Positions 1 through 10,356 of a stretch of 64,000 nucleotides of DNA are shown one piece after another (position 1 is the stretch's first letter; each line of letters starts with the position of its first letter). The translations under genes were made by a program, and so were the position numbers. A model generated the notes under the pieces. It did no database searches and was not told where the DNA came from. It saw only the letters and a list, made by a program, of their open reading frames with translations. The DNA comes from Peltaster fructicola (taxonomy: Eukaryota > Ascomycota > Dothideomycetes): contig CP051143.1 in the NCBI GenBank assembly GCA_001592805.2, positions 1,798,001 to 1,862,000 of the forward strand, read 5' to 3'.

Positions 1-1161
1 TACTAGGTCTGGTGCCATCGTTCGCATCCAGTTCGACAGCCAGTGATCCAGGTCAAGCAGCTCGATTAGAGACTGCTTTGCTGAGACACGCTTCCTTTGC
101 TCGATATGGTCGTGGATTCTGGCCCAGTGCAGTACAAGGCGATCTACCTCCGCGCTTATGTTTGTGTCCCAAGGCGCAGGACGCTGTCTGGCCACATCAG
201 CGAGCTCTAGCGTGTCAGAGAGACACGATTTAGGCTCGACCTCTACCTTCTCGAAGGCCGCAGGACTTGCAGGTAGTGGCAAGTTGAGCATGCAGGCATC
301 CGCCGAGGAGCCGATCACGTAGAGGTCGCTGTTGACACAATGTGTCACCCACGACGACCAGAGGACTCGCCGTTCGATCTCACAGTGGAGCCATGATCTG
401 CCAGGCTTCGACCACTTGGACTCCTGGACGATCGTCCGCGCTGCTCTGTTGGCTATGCCTTGAAACATTGTGTTGCGTACGCAGTCACCTTTCGCAAACC
501 AGTACATTCCCAGCAGCAGACATGTTCGTGCAATATCGAGCGTCGGCGAGATGATGTTGGGAAGCACTTCCTCAGAAGAACGTAGAGCGCATGTGCGACC
601 AAGGACATCGCTATCGCCGAGCATCTGAAGCCGCTCCGCCGGAAATCGTGACTGTATGTACGGCGAACGCACGAAGCATGTTGCCATGGCCCAGATCGAA
701 AGTGCTGTATGCTGTGGACATCTTCCTTCCGAAAAAGCATGCATAAATGTTGTCCTGTGGAACAGCATGGTGGCATTGTACATGGAAGCGAAGAAGATCT
801 CGATCAGCAATAGCTGAGAGTCTTGCGAGAGGCCTATAGCATCATTAGAGCTCGTCCTGCTTGACAATGGTGCCGAAGCATTGGCGGAGTGCTCAAAGGC
901 GCTGCTCTCTAGTATGGAGTCCGGCGCTTGTCTCGATGCATTTCGTGAATGGTGACGAGACTTGCGTACGTTTGGATCCGGGAAGACACAATCGGCATTC
1001 AAACGCTTGCACCGAGCACAGATCGGAAGCTCTCGCGAACATCTCAACTAGGTGGTACCGTCAGATATGTATACGCCTGAACGATGGCGCATTCGTACTT
1101 TCTGTCCTCGGCATCGATAGCAGGCTGCTTGTGCTAGGTTCTCCATTGTGTTCATCTGCAT
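1..1161 (-). CDS. Zn2Cys6 fungal transcription factor (3' end outside the window)
   Basis: Two exons are visible: 1099-1161 (21 codons, start ATG at 1161) and 1-1047, open to the window edge. The 51-base intron (1048-1098) splits the zinc cluster. Exon 1 gives CYRCRGQK and exon 2 resumes with LRCSRELPICARCKRLNADC, so the six cysteines have the spacing C-x2-C-x6-C-x6-C-x2-C-x6-C of a Gal4-type binuclear cluster. Further on, segments such as IFFASMYNATMLFHR and ACMLNLPLP resemble the fungal-specific regulatory (middle homology) domain. It should be a nuclear DNA-binding regulator; the target is unknown. An in-frame ATG at 1155 is an alternative start. The C-terminus is missing, so the length cannot be compared with the family. 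No other ATG-initiated frame on either strand explains this stretch as well. Confidence 0.85.
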
Positions 1162-1759
1162 GCCGAGCAGCCTCCGCTCATGCTTGAGTCTGTTGGCAGA
1201 TAGCAGTTGGAAGCATTTTGTACTTCGTAATAGAAGACTCGAATCGAAGCCGGCATCGGTATGGTTGATGCAATGGCGCAGATCATCCTAGCCGCGTTCC
1301 TTGATGGGTCTAGATCATCCTTAGTCAGAAAGCTGACAAGCACGAAGATCTGGCACCTACTCTCTTCAAAGCGTGTTCATCTGCCATCGTATGAGCTTGC
1401 AGAACGGTATGTATGTGATTGGTCGATAGCCGGATAGTCGATAGCTCATGCGGGCCAAACCTTGAATCAAGCTTGAATTTGGGCAAGATGTGTATACGAA
1501 CCTCATGGTGCGTGAGCTTTCCTAATCCTCTTCGAAAGTTTCGTCTTGTTGGGTACTTTGTCTGTGAGAACTCACCGAATTCCGCAAAGACTAGCATGAC
1601 CGCTTTACCGCTCTCTGACAGCTGCCTGTCAAACGCTCACATCGGTGCCGTACAATGCAATCGAGCATCATCTTTGCGGTGCAGCAGAGAACTGACGAGA
1701 CATGCGCCGTGACTGCTCAGCACTCCGGTGAATGTCAAGACAATATCGCACATGCACTC
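1162..1759. other. Intergenic region, no gene seen
   Basis: This holds the 5' flank of the zinc-cluster regulator and the 3' flank of the desaturase-like gene. The open frames in it (up to about 97 codons) show no recognisable motif and overlap one another on both strands, so I do not call them. Confidence 0.5.
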
Positions 1760-2983
1760 TCATTGCTTGCGGTTCCTGGTGAGCTTGCGTCGCGGACCTG
1801 AGGACTTTACTGTACTGTCCTCTGCATCATCGCTTGTGGCACTATCCTTCTGCGACCTTTTCCTCAGACGGCTGCGTGCGTTCTCGTCCTCGTCCACACC
1901 AGTTTTGGCGCCTTCAATGGCGGCGGATGCACGCTCTTTGAGTCGGTGCTTCGAGGCTTCAGATTGGATGTCGGTCACGAGATCGTCGGTGTCTTTACAG
2001 CTGGTGCCAAAGACAAGATCGAGGACTCCCCAATGACCAAAGTTCGTTGCCTTACGTGCCTGGTAGAAGGTCAAGAAGTGTGCATCCACTCTTCGCGCCA
2101 TTCCTCCCAGGATGATTCTCGATGGTAACACCGAATAGCCGGAGTAGATCAAGAGCTGTTCGAGGCTGACGAGCGCAAGGTACAGTTGCAGTGTGATCAC
2201 GTGGAAACGGAACAGGTAGGCTGGCAAGATCGTTGGCAGGAATTGGCCAACGACGTAGCAGGCTGGATGATCGTATGTGGCCACGAGGCTGAACGGCAAG
2301 CGTACACTGTGCTGCCAGGTGGCATGCCACTTGCTCAAAGGCTGTTTTCCATGATGCAGGAGATAGCGATGCGACCAGTAATGCAGCAGTCCGCGCACGA
2401 CGAAAGCTCGTAGAAAGTCCTGGAGAATGCTCAACGGCATTGGCAAGATGGTGGAGACCTTGATCAGACTGCGCATATGCAGAACCTTGGTGAAGAGGAT
2501 CTCAAGCGCCGCCTGTAACAGCACGGTGAGGCCAATATTGAAGCAAGATACGCCCAGGATCCTCAAGAGCCTGTCACGACCGAGCTGATGTGGTAAGGCA
2601 CTTGCGCCGAACGTCTTGATGCTCTTCGCCGTACCTGGGAAAGTCCAGTCGAATGCCAGAAAGCCGATTGCTGGAAGAAGGTAAAAGACCAGTCGTACGA
2701 TCAACGTGCCGATAATCTCTACCTCGAGTGGTCCGTGAGACCACACCACGGCGGCCCATGTGAGGTAGAAGAAGACCAAGGATATACTGGTGCTTGTACC
2801 GCCGAAGAAAGGCAGCGCCAGGAAGGAGAGCAGTGGTAGAGGCAGCGAGATCACTCTGGCAGACTGCGAGACGAGAGTGCCGTATAGATCCTTGACACTG
2901 TGTGGCAGCACCCATCGGAAGGCATCGAGGTAACCATTGTAGTAAGACAGGCCGCTTTGCGCGCTAGATAGTAGCGAGGTCAT
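1760..2983 (-). CDS. Sterol desaturase / fatty acid hydroxylase superfamily membrane protein
   Basis: A single uninterrupted 407-residue frame starts at ATG 2983. It has several hydrophobic segments in the first 200 residues, then a histidine-rich part: HYWSHRYLLHH (about residues 201-211), HATWQHSVR followed by YDHP, and near the C-terminus DAHFLTFYQ before NFGHWGVLDLVFGTS. This order matches the integral-membrane di-iron hydroxylase/desaturase superfamily (ERG3/ERG25-type), which act in the ER membrane on sterols or fatty acyl chains. The third box is far from the canonical HxxHH, so catalysis is uncertain. The last 75 residues are charged and probably cytosolic. The substrate cannot be told from sequence. 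Confidence 0.75.
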   Translation of the reverse strand: MTSLLSSAQSGLSYYNGYLDAFRWVLPHSVKDLYGTLVSQSARVISLPLPLLSFLALPFFGGTSTSISLVFFYLTWAAVVWSHGPLEVEIIGTLIVRLVFYLLPAIGFLAFDWTFPGTAKSIKTFGASALPHQLGRDRLLRILGVSCFNIGLTVLLQAALEILFTKVLHMRSLIKVSTILPMPLSILQDFLRAFVVRGLLHYWSHRYLLHHGKQPLSKWHATWQHSVRLPFSLVATYDHPACYVVGQFLPTILPAYLFRFHVITLQLYLALVSLEQLLIYSGYSVLPSRIILGGMARRVDAHFLTFYQARKATNFGHWGVLDLVFGTSCKDTDDLVTDIQSEASKHRLKERASAAIEGAKTGVDEDENARSRLRKRSQKDSATSDDAEDSTVKSSGPRRKLTRNRKQ

Positions 2984-3788
2984 GGCAACAGGCGTGGATG
3001 ATGTGGATTCGCATTTGGTAGATCAGTGTGGATGAAGGGCGAGTGAGCTCATGCCAGTAACAATACAGGAGTGAAAGTGATGCGCTCGCGCGAGTTGGCG
3101 CATCTTTGTGATGAATCAAGTTCTGTCGCGTGTTGTCAACAATGCATGTGGCTACGTCAGGCTGCGACAAACACTCTCCGCGTCCTCAGTGAACCCCTAT
3201 TATACTCTAATGGCCTAGTGTACCAACAACACATCAGATGATACAGTAGATCGAGGCTGTCTACCGAACAGTTGACGTGACTAGACGTGGTTGCCAGGAG
3301 CACGGAACAATCATTGAAATTGCGATACTCGATCATAGCGTGGGTTGTAAGATATTTCGAGAGCATTCATGTGGGACCCGCCTGCGACACTCCTAATGAA
3401 ACATAGGGGTGGCAGTGGAAGGCGACGCCATAGCTCTTCCATGCTCACGCAATCTTACGATTCAGCTTAACGATCAGTGCAGCCATCAATCTCGGGCGGC
3501 CTGAAAACATGTCTACATCGAAATTCTCTGACAGCATAGCAATATCGGGTTACCATAGCCAGCCCTGATCCGCCGCCGCGTGGGAATAGCCTTTCTCGAG
3601 TGACGATCAGTGTCATCTACCAATATATTCGGCCTTTGCTATAGCATTACTGCACGCTATCGTGGTCGATCAAGATTCTGCAAGGTGGTGCCTTGCAACG
3701 TACACCTTTCAATCGACCTTGTGCGGCGAGCGCGCCATGTCCTGCAGATGACTTCTCGATACTCATCACATCCTTACCTCGACATCGC
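2984..3788. promoter_or_regulatory. Divergent promoter region
   Basis: About 800 bases separate the starts of the desaturase-like gene (minus) and the alpha/beta hydrolase gene (plus). It must contain both promoters. I see no convincing TATA box, repeat or extra gene. Confidence 0.4.
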
Positions 3789-6758
3789 ATGGCTGCTACG
3801 ATGAGTGGCTCATGGCAAGAGCTGGAGCGCAGAGATGAACAGAAGGTCCTGTCAGGCAATCGTGTCAAATCAAAACCTGCAAAAGACGCTGTCATCAGCG
3901 GCATACTCTCCAGCCTGCAAACCTTAGATACTCCTCGAAGCGGTACACTACCCAACACCTTCTTCACCGAGGATCCTACAGATCATGGCTTGTCTCGACC
4001 ATTCTCGCCAGCAGGTAGCTTCGCCAGTGCGCCAAATGTCCCTTTCTCGCAAGGTACAGCTCTTCGATCCGCAACACCTCCTTCTGAGAGCGACGACGAG
4101 TTCGCAACCGCACCAGTCATCCCCATCACACGCATACCCTCTGGTCCCACGCCTGGCACGAGAACATCCAGCTATGGTGCCGTACATGACTCTCCGGTCA
4201 GCAGCTCGAAGCGTGCGTCGCTCATTGAGGCTCAGAAAGAGAAGGCGAGAGTACTGGGAGATACAACCAAAGCGTCGCCATCACCACGACGGCTCCGTAG
4301 GGTCAGCTCCCATGATACACTGCGACAAGCGCAGCCAGACAAGGACTTCCAAGTCGACCAGGACTTCATACTCAATGGTCTCGGCAGTCTCGCAGCAACA
4401 CCGCAAGCTCGAGACTACTTACCGCAGACACCAAAGAGGTCGCCAAAACACCCGAGCAACGCTCGGCGATACGTGGAAGACAACATAGAAGAGCTACGTT
4501 TGTCGAGGCAGCGCTCAGCAGAGAGCGTAGGTTCAAATGGCAGTGGACGTTCTTCAGCAGGACCCTCGACACCAGTCGTCAGATTGTCTCGGGCATCGAA
4601 GCCGAGTCCGATCACAGACTCCATACCACTGAGGACATCCTCGCTTCGACAGGCTAGCAGCAGTCCCGCCTCGTCACGACGGATGCCACGCTCGCATCGC
4701 ATTCCTCGAGCTAGCAGCTTACAGCGTACCATATCTGAAGACACCTCGGATATGCAATGGGCCGATTTAGGAGAACACGACGAAACCGTCAAACGGATCA
4801 TGGAGCTACGCAAGAAACGAGAAACACGACTACTAGACGAAGAGATCGCCTCGATTCCGGAGACAGTGACAACAACAACGACCACCCCGCGTCCCCGATT
4901 AAGTTCTGAACGACAACGTCGTCCATTAACCAGCAGCTCAGAGACACCATCGCTTAAGGCTAAGAAGATCTTGGGTATAGACTCGCCTCATCTAATCTCC
5001 TCCTCAATAGACGAAACCCGATCCGGAGCTGTCGACAATTCGGCCCGTGCCCTATCTACTGCAAACCTAATTTCAGCTCCACCAGCGCGGCCACCTGCAT
5101 CAGTCCCTCGACGTCCGGTCACTGCCAAATCCGCTGCTTCCATCGATGCTCCTATCTCTCTGGACTACTCGTACGCAGAAGCTGTTGCAGCATTGCATGG
5201 TGCCGAACGAGAGATAGAGCGCCGCGACGCAAAATACGGAATGACAACGGTAGCGACTCTACGACCCACCCCTCATAGACGGACGACCTCACACTCATCA
5301 AACAATGCAAGTCCCTTGCGATTGAAGAAACAGCGAGATCGCTCAAACTACTCAGCGTCCACAGAAGAGCAGGGGAAATCGCGAGACAGACGGAAATCAA
5401 TGAGCGATGCCAAGGGTCCTGGAGAAATAGATCGACGAGACAGTGTTGAGGATACCGTCTTGACATATCTGCGTGCGCCGCGCTTGAGCCAGAAGATCCA
5501 GGATGCGCGAACTGGACGGGTCATCAGCTTCTCAGAAGTTGGCGATCCCAAAGGTGCCGCAGTCCTCGTGTGCATAGGCATGGGTCTGACGCGCTACGTC
5601 ACTGCTTTTTTCGACGAGCTCGCTGCGACCTTACGACTGCGACTCATCACAATCGAGCGTCCTGGTATAGGTGAAAGTCAACCATACGCCGACAAGAGCG
5701 GACCTTTGATGTGGCCTGCAGACGTTACGGCTGTTTGTGAGCATCTAGGCATAACCCAGTTCAGCATGCTTGCCCACTCTGCTGGCGCCATATATGCTCT
5801 AGCAACGGCACTCATCCTACCGTACATGGTGCGTGGCTCCATACATCTGCTTGCGCCGTGTATACCACCCAGTCAGCTAGAGGCACCGATGTACAGTCCG
5901 GGAACAGCCATTCCCGCCGGAGCCACACCACGAAGTCAGAAGTTCTTGCGAGCACTGCCCGCGCCTATCCTCAGAGCTGCCAATGCATCTTGGATCAACA
6001 TGGGCTCATTGCAACCCACGAAACGAAAACCAAGCAGTTCACCCAACGGTGCTCCTCCGGGTCGAAATGATAGAACCAGCTCGGAGTCCCCAAATCGAGG
6101 CGCGCCGAAACGACCGGTCACTTCCAGTGGACCACGTCCAGAAGCTCCAAGAAGAGAGTCTATGATGCTCATGGACCGGTTCGTTCCAGACACGAATCCT
6201 ATGGAGAGCTTCCCGATCGCGGGCGATGCGGCAGCTGAAACACGACGCTCGTCATTGTTTCTCAGTGCTACAGTGACACCTGCAGATCCAGCTTTCGAAT
6301 ACGCGAGCGTTGCGCTCAATGCCGCCGAACACGCTGCACGGGAGAGACATGCAGACTTTAGCAGCAGGCTCACACAGCGAACGTGGGAATATGCGATCAA
6401 GGACAGCAACCCAGCGACAGACTTGCTCGTCCTCCTTGAACGACATCGAGACATTGGCTTTCGTTACACAGACGTCACGCGAAGAGTTGTCATCACTCAC
6501 GGTGCTGAGGACAAGCGCGTGCCAGTCGGTAACGTCAAGTGGCTGGCTGAGCAAATGAATCGAGCCGCACTAGCGAGAGGATCCGCCACGAAAGAGTCGC
6601 TTGTACATGATCCTGGCAACGAACCAGGCTGCGAAGTGAGGATCATGGAGACTGAAGGTCACGGTCTAATGGCATCTCCCGTCATCATGGGAGACATCTT
6701 GACAGAGATCGCGGGTTACTGGACTGCTGAAGAGCGTGGGAGATCCCTGCATTTGTGA
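3789..6758 (+). CDS. Alpha/beta hydrolase with a long disordered N-terminal extension
   Basis: An intronless 989-residue protein from ATG 3789 (the frame is open further upstream but without ATG). About the first 550 residues are rich in Ser, Pro, Arg and Thr and look disordered, with many possible phosphorylation sites. The hydrolase fold follows: a first strand region ending in VLVCIGMG, then ERPGIGES, the nucleophile elbow AHSAG (Ser about residue 664), a Ser/Pro-rich insert of some 130 residues, an acid candidate in HGAEDKRVP and a histidine in TEGHGL near the end. Ser, Asp and His are in canonical order, so activity is plausible. The substrate is unknown; the large low-complexity extension suggests a regulated or scaffolded enzyme rather than a simple esterase. 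Confidence 0.85.
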   Translation: MAATMSGSWQELERRDEQKVLSGNRVKSKPAKDAVISGILSSLQTLDTPRSGTLPNTFFTEDPTDHGLSRPFSPAGSFASAPNVPFSQGTALRSATPPSESDDEFATAPVIPITRIPSGPTPGTRTSSYGAVHDSPVSSSKRASLIEAQKEKARVLGDTTKASPSPRRLRRVSSHDTLRQAQPDKDFQVDQDFILNGLGSLAATPQARDYLPQTPKRSPKHPSNARRYVEDNIEELRLSRQRSAESVGSNGSGRSSAGPSTPVVRLSRASKPSPITDSIPLRTSSLRQASSSPASSRRMPRSHRIPRASSLQRTISEDTSDMQWADLGEHDETVKRIMELRKKRETRLLDEEIASIPETVTTTTTTPRPRLSSERQRRPLTSSSETPSLKAKKILGIDSPHLISSSIDETRSGAVDNSARALSTANLISAPPARPPASVPRRPVTAKSAASIDAPISLDYSYAEAVAALHGAEREIERRDAKYGMTTVATLRPTPHRRTTSHSSNNASPLRLKKQRDRSNYSASTEEQGKSRDRRKSMSDAKGPGEIDRRDSVEDTVLTYLRAPRLSQKIQDARTGRVISFSEVGDPKGAAVLVCIGMGLTRYVTAFFDELAATLRLRLITIERPGIGESQPYADKSGPLMWPADVTAVCEHLGITQFSMLAHSAGAIYALATALILPYMVRGSIHLLAPCIPPSQLEAPMYSPGTAIPAGATPRSQKFLRALPAPILRAANASWINMGSLQPTKRKPSSSPNGAPPGRNDRTSSESPNRGAPKRPVTSSGPRPEAPRRESMMLMDRFVPDTNPMESFPIAGDAAAETRRSSLFLSATVTPADPAFEYASVALNAAEHAARERHADFSSRLTQRTWEYAIKDSNPATDLLVLLERHRDIGFRYTDVTRRVVITHGAEDKRVPVGNVKWLAEQMNRAALARGSATKESLVHDPGNEPGCEVRIMETEGHGLMASPVIMGDILTEIAGYWTAEERGRSLHL

Positions 6759-7079
6759 GGACGATTGTGAATGTGATGCATATATACATAACCCAGAGAG
6801 GCCAAAGATGCCTATGGAGACGGAGTATGTGTTTAAGATACCCCAGAAAGCGATAATCTAGTATGACCCTCTTGCATTCCCAAACCACCTATACCCAAGC
6901 ACTGTCGTGTTGTTCTCATTGTCGTCTCATGCTGGTCGCAGTCAATGCTCTTCGTCAGAAGGCTACGCGAAGCCCAAGGGAACGCGTGAGAGAAGCAGTC
7001 GGACTGCCATGGGTTGGCAGCATCATTCTAGTCTATGTTTGTTGTTTCTTGCGACATCTACTGCTTCAGCCTGCTGGAC
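6759..7079. other. Intergenic region, no gene seen
   Basis: The 3' flanks of the hydrolase gene and of the SDR-like remnant meet here. The short overlapping frames have no recognisable content. Confidence 0.4.
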
Positions 7080-7685
7080 TCAGCAGCTTCTCCGAACCAT
7101 TGATAGCAGGAGAGCATATACCGGGCAGATAGTGCCTTGGAATATGCCCAAGTCCGTTGGTCTCAGCCTCGCCGGCGCAGAAGCCGCCGTTGCAATTGTC
7201 GTGCTTGTATACTTGTGAAGGCTGCGTACACCAACATCTGTGTCTTCTCTTCGTCGGACCCTATTATCCAACTCTGTGAGATGACCTCTCCATCCTCGGT
7301 GATGATCGTGTCGAGCTTCTTGTGTTGCCGTAACACATCAGCTATCGTACTCTGAAAGCCAGTAGAGGCTGCAGCAGTCTCTCTATGCATGGTCACCACG
7401 GCAGCGTGCTCCAGCTGCGACACTTCTGAGACTAGTGCTGAGAGGTGGTCGTTCTGCAGAGTCGCTGGAAGCACAAGAGCAAGAGTGGCACCCTCTGCAG
7501 CAAGTCTCCTGAGCAGTCCTGCGATGTCAGATCAAATGTCATTCGATCATGACAGTGCTCTCACCTGAAGTTATGGCTTCTGATGTCACATAGATGACTA
7601 CGACTTGGCCTTCTCGATTCATTGCCATAGCTGATGTTGGGAAATCGTAGACTTCAGTAGACGGCCAAGCCAGGCCTTCTGACAT
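7080..7685 (-). pseudogene. Short-chain dehydrogenase-like gene, probably damaged
   Basis: A start at ATG 7685 opens a frame with a Rossmann-like first strand, QVVVIYVTSEAITS, in which the usual TGxxxGxG glycines are missing. A 46-base intron (7519-7564, GTGAGA...CGCAG) joins it to GLLRRLAAEGATLALV, an SDR-like helix and second strand. After the next strand (LDTII) and a helix the frame ends at 7163. A neighbouring frame carries an SDR-like continuation (TIATAASAPARLRPTDLG) down to about 7080. I see no GT..AG intron of normal size to connect them, so a one-frame disruption is the simplest reading. The lost glycine motif and absence of a clear YxxxK also argue against an active enzyme. The protein could instead simply end at 7163 as a small unknown. 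Confidence 0.4.
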
Positions 7686-9326
7686 CTTTATGTCATCTTT
7701 GGATAGCTGTGCACCAGTAGAAGCTGCAAGAGGACATTCCACCTGCAGAGTCGCGATGCCATCTGCACGAGAGTGTGCACGCATCGGCGACCAGTCCAGA
7801 ATACGGCATTGCGCTGCCACTCCAGCATAGTGCTAGCCTCGCGGCAGATTGTGCTTGCCACCAGAACGCATGGCAGCGATCGATGTCCAGTCTTCCATGA
7901 TCTAGATATAATGAGGCAGGATACTGCTGAATCCGGCAGTCAGGCTGACCACAGACGACCAATAGAGACAGACGAGACTAATAAGAAAGCTAGGAGAAGA
8001 ATGATGATGCTACGATTTGCAGATCTCATGACTGCCACTTGATAACAAGCTCATACCTCAGCCTCGATTCACCCTCAAGCGATCAAGAAGCACAGTGTTG
8101 TAGTCAGGCTGCCTACCGGCTTACACGATCTGCATCTGCAGCCATGAGGTGTATGTTGCATGACAGACCAGCAGGCAGGAAGTAATGGTGGCTTCGTGAG
8201 AGTGTTGTACACGAGTTCCAAGAGAGGGCATCGCACATGATGTTTTGGGGCATAGCGTGCCATCATCGACTCCACCGTCGACGGGACGAGACAGTCGACA
8301 TGTCAGATTGCTGGTAATACTATCAGCACGCACCTGACCTTGATTACGTGTTGCTCTCTGTCCGCGACAATGCATTGTGCAACTGTAGCAGGTATCTAGC
8401 ATGTCGTACGCTAAGCTGGGTGCTTGGGAGATCGCAAGTCGTGCTCAGGCAGGCTCTGGCCAGGCGTTACGTCAATCTTGCGGTGGTGAAATCGGAGTGG
8501 TCGCTATGAGGACAGCGAGTGCCGTTGAAAGCATGACGTGACAGGACCAGGATGGGAGCCGAAGATCGTGCTGGCTTGCCATGGCACTGTGAGTGTCACA
8601 GCGTGTGGGTATACGTTTCGAGAGGCATGCAGGCGTATCTGCGAAGAGTATGGCTCGCATGTGTACACAATGAAGCAGAGTAGTTGCACCCCACACGAAA
8701 CTTACAAAATGGCGCCTGCTTCTCAAACCCGCCCCTTTCTGATATTCCAGTCTAACTTCTTAGTACAATCTTCTTTGCTTTACTAACGGTCGATACTCCG
8801 AGCGAAACGAAGTTATTCGAGGTGAGGCTAGGTGGTAATAGCCTCATACGAGCCACGAACGACTGGAGCGGAGCCTTCGAGATCAGCTCAGAATTGCAGC
8901 TTCGTTCCATCACCTCGAGCCATATCTGACTGCTCAAGGCCTTCGGGTGAGCCGTTGGACCGAAGAAACCAAACCAAGAATCGTAACTTTGAGACGAGCG
9001 AAACGCTACCTACCGAACGTGAAGGAACTCAAACCAAGAACGGAGTCTCGAGACGAACGAAACGCTGTTAACCGAACGACAACCACCGTTTCGTAGCAAC
9101 TGCTGCCACGGCTTCATTTGCAGCCCTGCGACGCACAGAACGCTGCTTCAAACGGAGCAAACGAACGCATCCTAGCCGTCCACGTCCCAGGTTACGTCGT
9201 ACATCGAAATCAAGACACGACGAGCTCGCCTCTGCGAGAGGCACATCTGGCTGCCCAGGCAGGGATACCTTGAGGCGCGAGATCTCTTGATGAAGCTCAT
9301 TGAATGGTCGAATCCACAAGAACGAG
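7686..9326. other. Long intergenic region with a tandem repeat
   Basis: Over 1.6 kb without a supportable gene. It contains the 5' flank of the SDR-like gene, several short motif-free frames, and an imperfect two-copy repeat just before the next gene, listed separately. Confidence 0.4.
8959..9078. repeat. Imperfect tandem repeat, two copies of about 60 bases
   Basis: The blocks 8959-9018 and 9019-9078 share AAACCAAGAA near the start, a GAGACGA(G/A)CGAAACGCT core, and end in ACCGAACG. A weaker relative of the core (GAGCGAAACGAAG) lies at about 8798. The copies differ at perhaps a fifth of positions, so the duplication is not recent. It lies 250 bases upstream of the next start codon and could belong to its promoter or leader. 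Confidence 0.7.
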
Positions 9327-10356
9327 ATGCTTGAGTCGCCGCTCAAGAGCCTACCTACCAATCGACCACCTTCACTGCCTCGCGCATCGCAGATCCTTCC
9401 AGATCCATTCGTCTTCGTTCCCATCTCCACCGCAGAAGCTGCAAAAGGCAGAGGCACGGCCAAGTCGATCGTACGAGCGCACGTCACCCGGGTGCAGCAT
9501 GCCAAATCGTCGACACTGAGCTCCACACAACACCTAGAGAGCTGGCAGGTAAAGCCTCAGATACGTAGGCCACCACCTGCTGCCAAGAAGATCCCGACCG
9601 CATCACGAACAAAGTCCGCTCCCTCGTCGAAAGACGAAGCAGAGAAGTGTGAAACTCGTGAGACTGCTGTCATTCCTGTTCCCAAGATCCCTGCAAGCAG
9701 GCGAAATGGCTCAGGACGGCAGGATCCCTTCTGGACCTACCCGGTAGAATATGAGCCATATCTGCCTGCAATCTTCGCTCATTGTAAGTCAACGCTCACC
9801 GGCATGAGGATTCTCTAACATTGTAGATATTGAGAACGTTGCTGTGGACATTCCTGATCTTGACGGCCCGTCACAGAAGAGTCTACTTCGTCGACGATGG
9901 TTTCCCATGGCCATGGAGGAGTCTGCGACCATGTATGCAATCCTCCTCATGGCAGCTTCACACTATAGCGCCATCATACCGGGATCGATCAAGGCCAACG
10001 ACTTGGTCTACCTCAAGTCACGAGCTATCAGCTCTATCAATCAGGGCATTCGAGATCCCAAGCGAGCCACGAGCGATGCCATGATCGGGGCTGTCATGAA
10101 AATGGCAGCTTACGAAGCCATATTTGGGGACTCTGCTGTATTCTCGACACATATGAGAGGCCTCTCGACTATGCTGAAGATGCGTGGTGGTCTCGGTACG
10201 CTTGGCCTGGACGGACTGCTGGAACGAATGGTCGTGTGGATCGACCTCAACGCTGCTTTCATCTGTGGCCTCACAGCATTGTTCGGCAATGATGCATTCC
10301 CGACCATCGTCAAGTTTGATAATCCTGACCCTTATCATTTCGCTGGCATTCAATGA
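9327..10356 (+). CDS. Fungal-specific transcription-factor-like protein without a zinc cluster
   Basis: Exons 9327-9783 and 9827-10356 are joined by a 43-base intron (GTAAGTC...TTGTAG), giving 328 residues. The N-terminal part (DPFVFVPIST then a basic stretch RAHVTRVQHAK) and the later region (FWTYPVEYEP, then a mostly helical half) match the plan of the many fungal regulator-like proteins that open with a short 'PF.F' motif and lack Zn2Cys6. No DNA-binding cluster is present in this reading. The protein ends at TGA 10354-10356 soon after NPDPYHFAGIQ; relatives are commonly longer, so the C-terminal third may be truncated or lie past an intron I cannot see. Its role could be as a co-regulator of unknown target. 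Confidence 0.7.
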
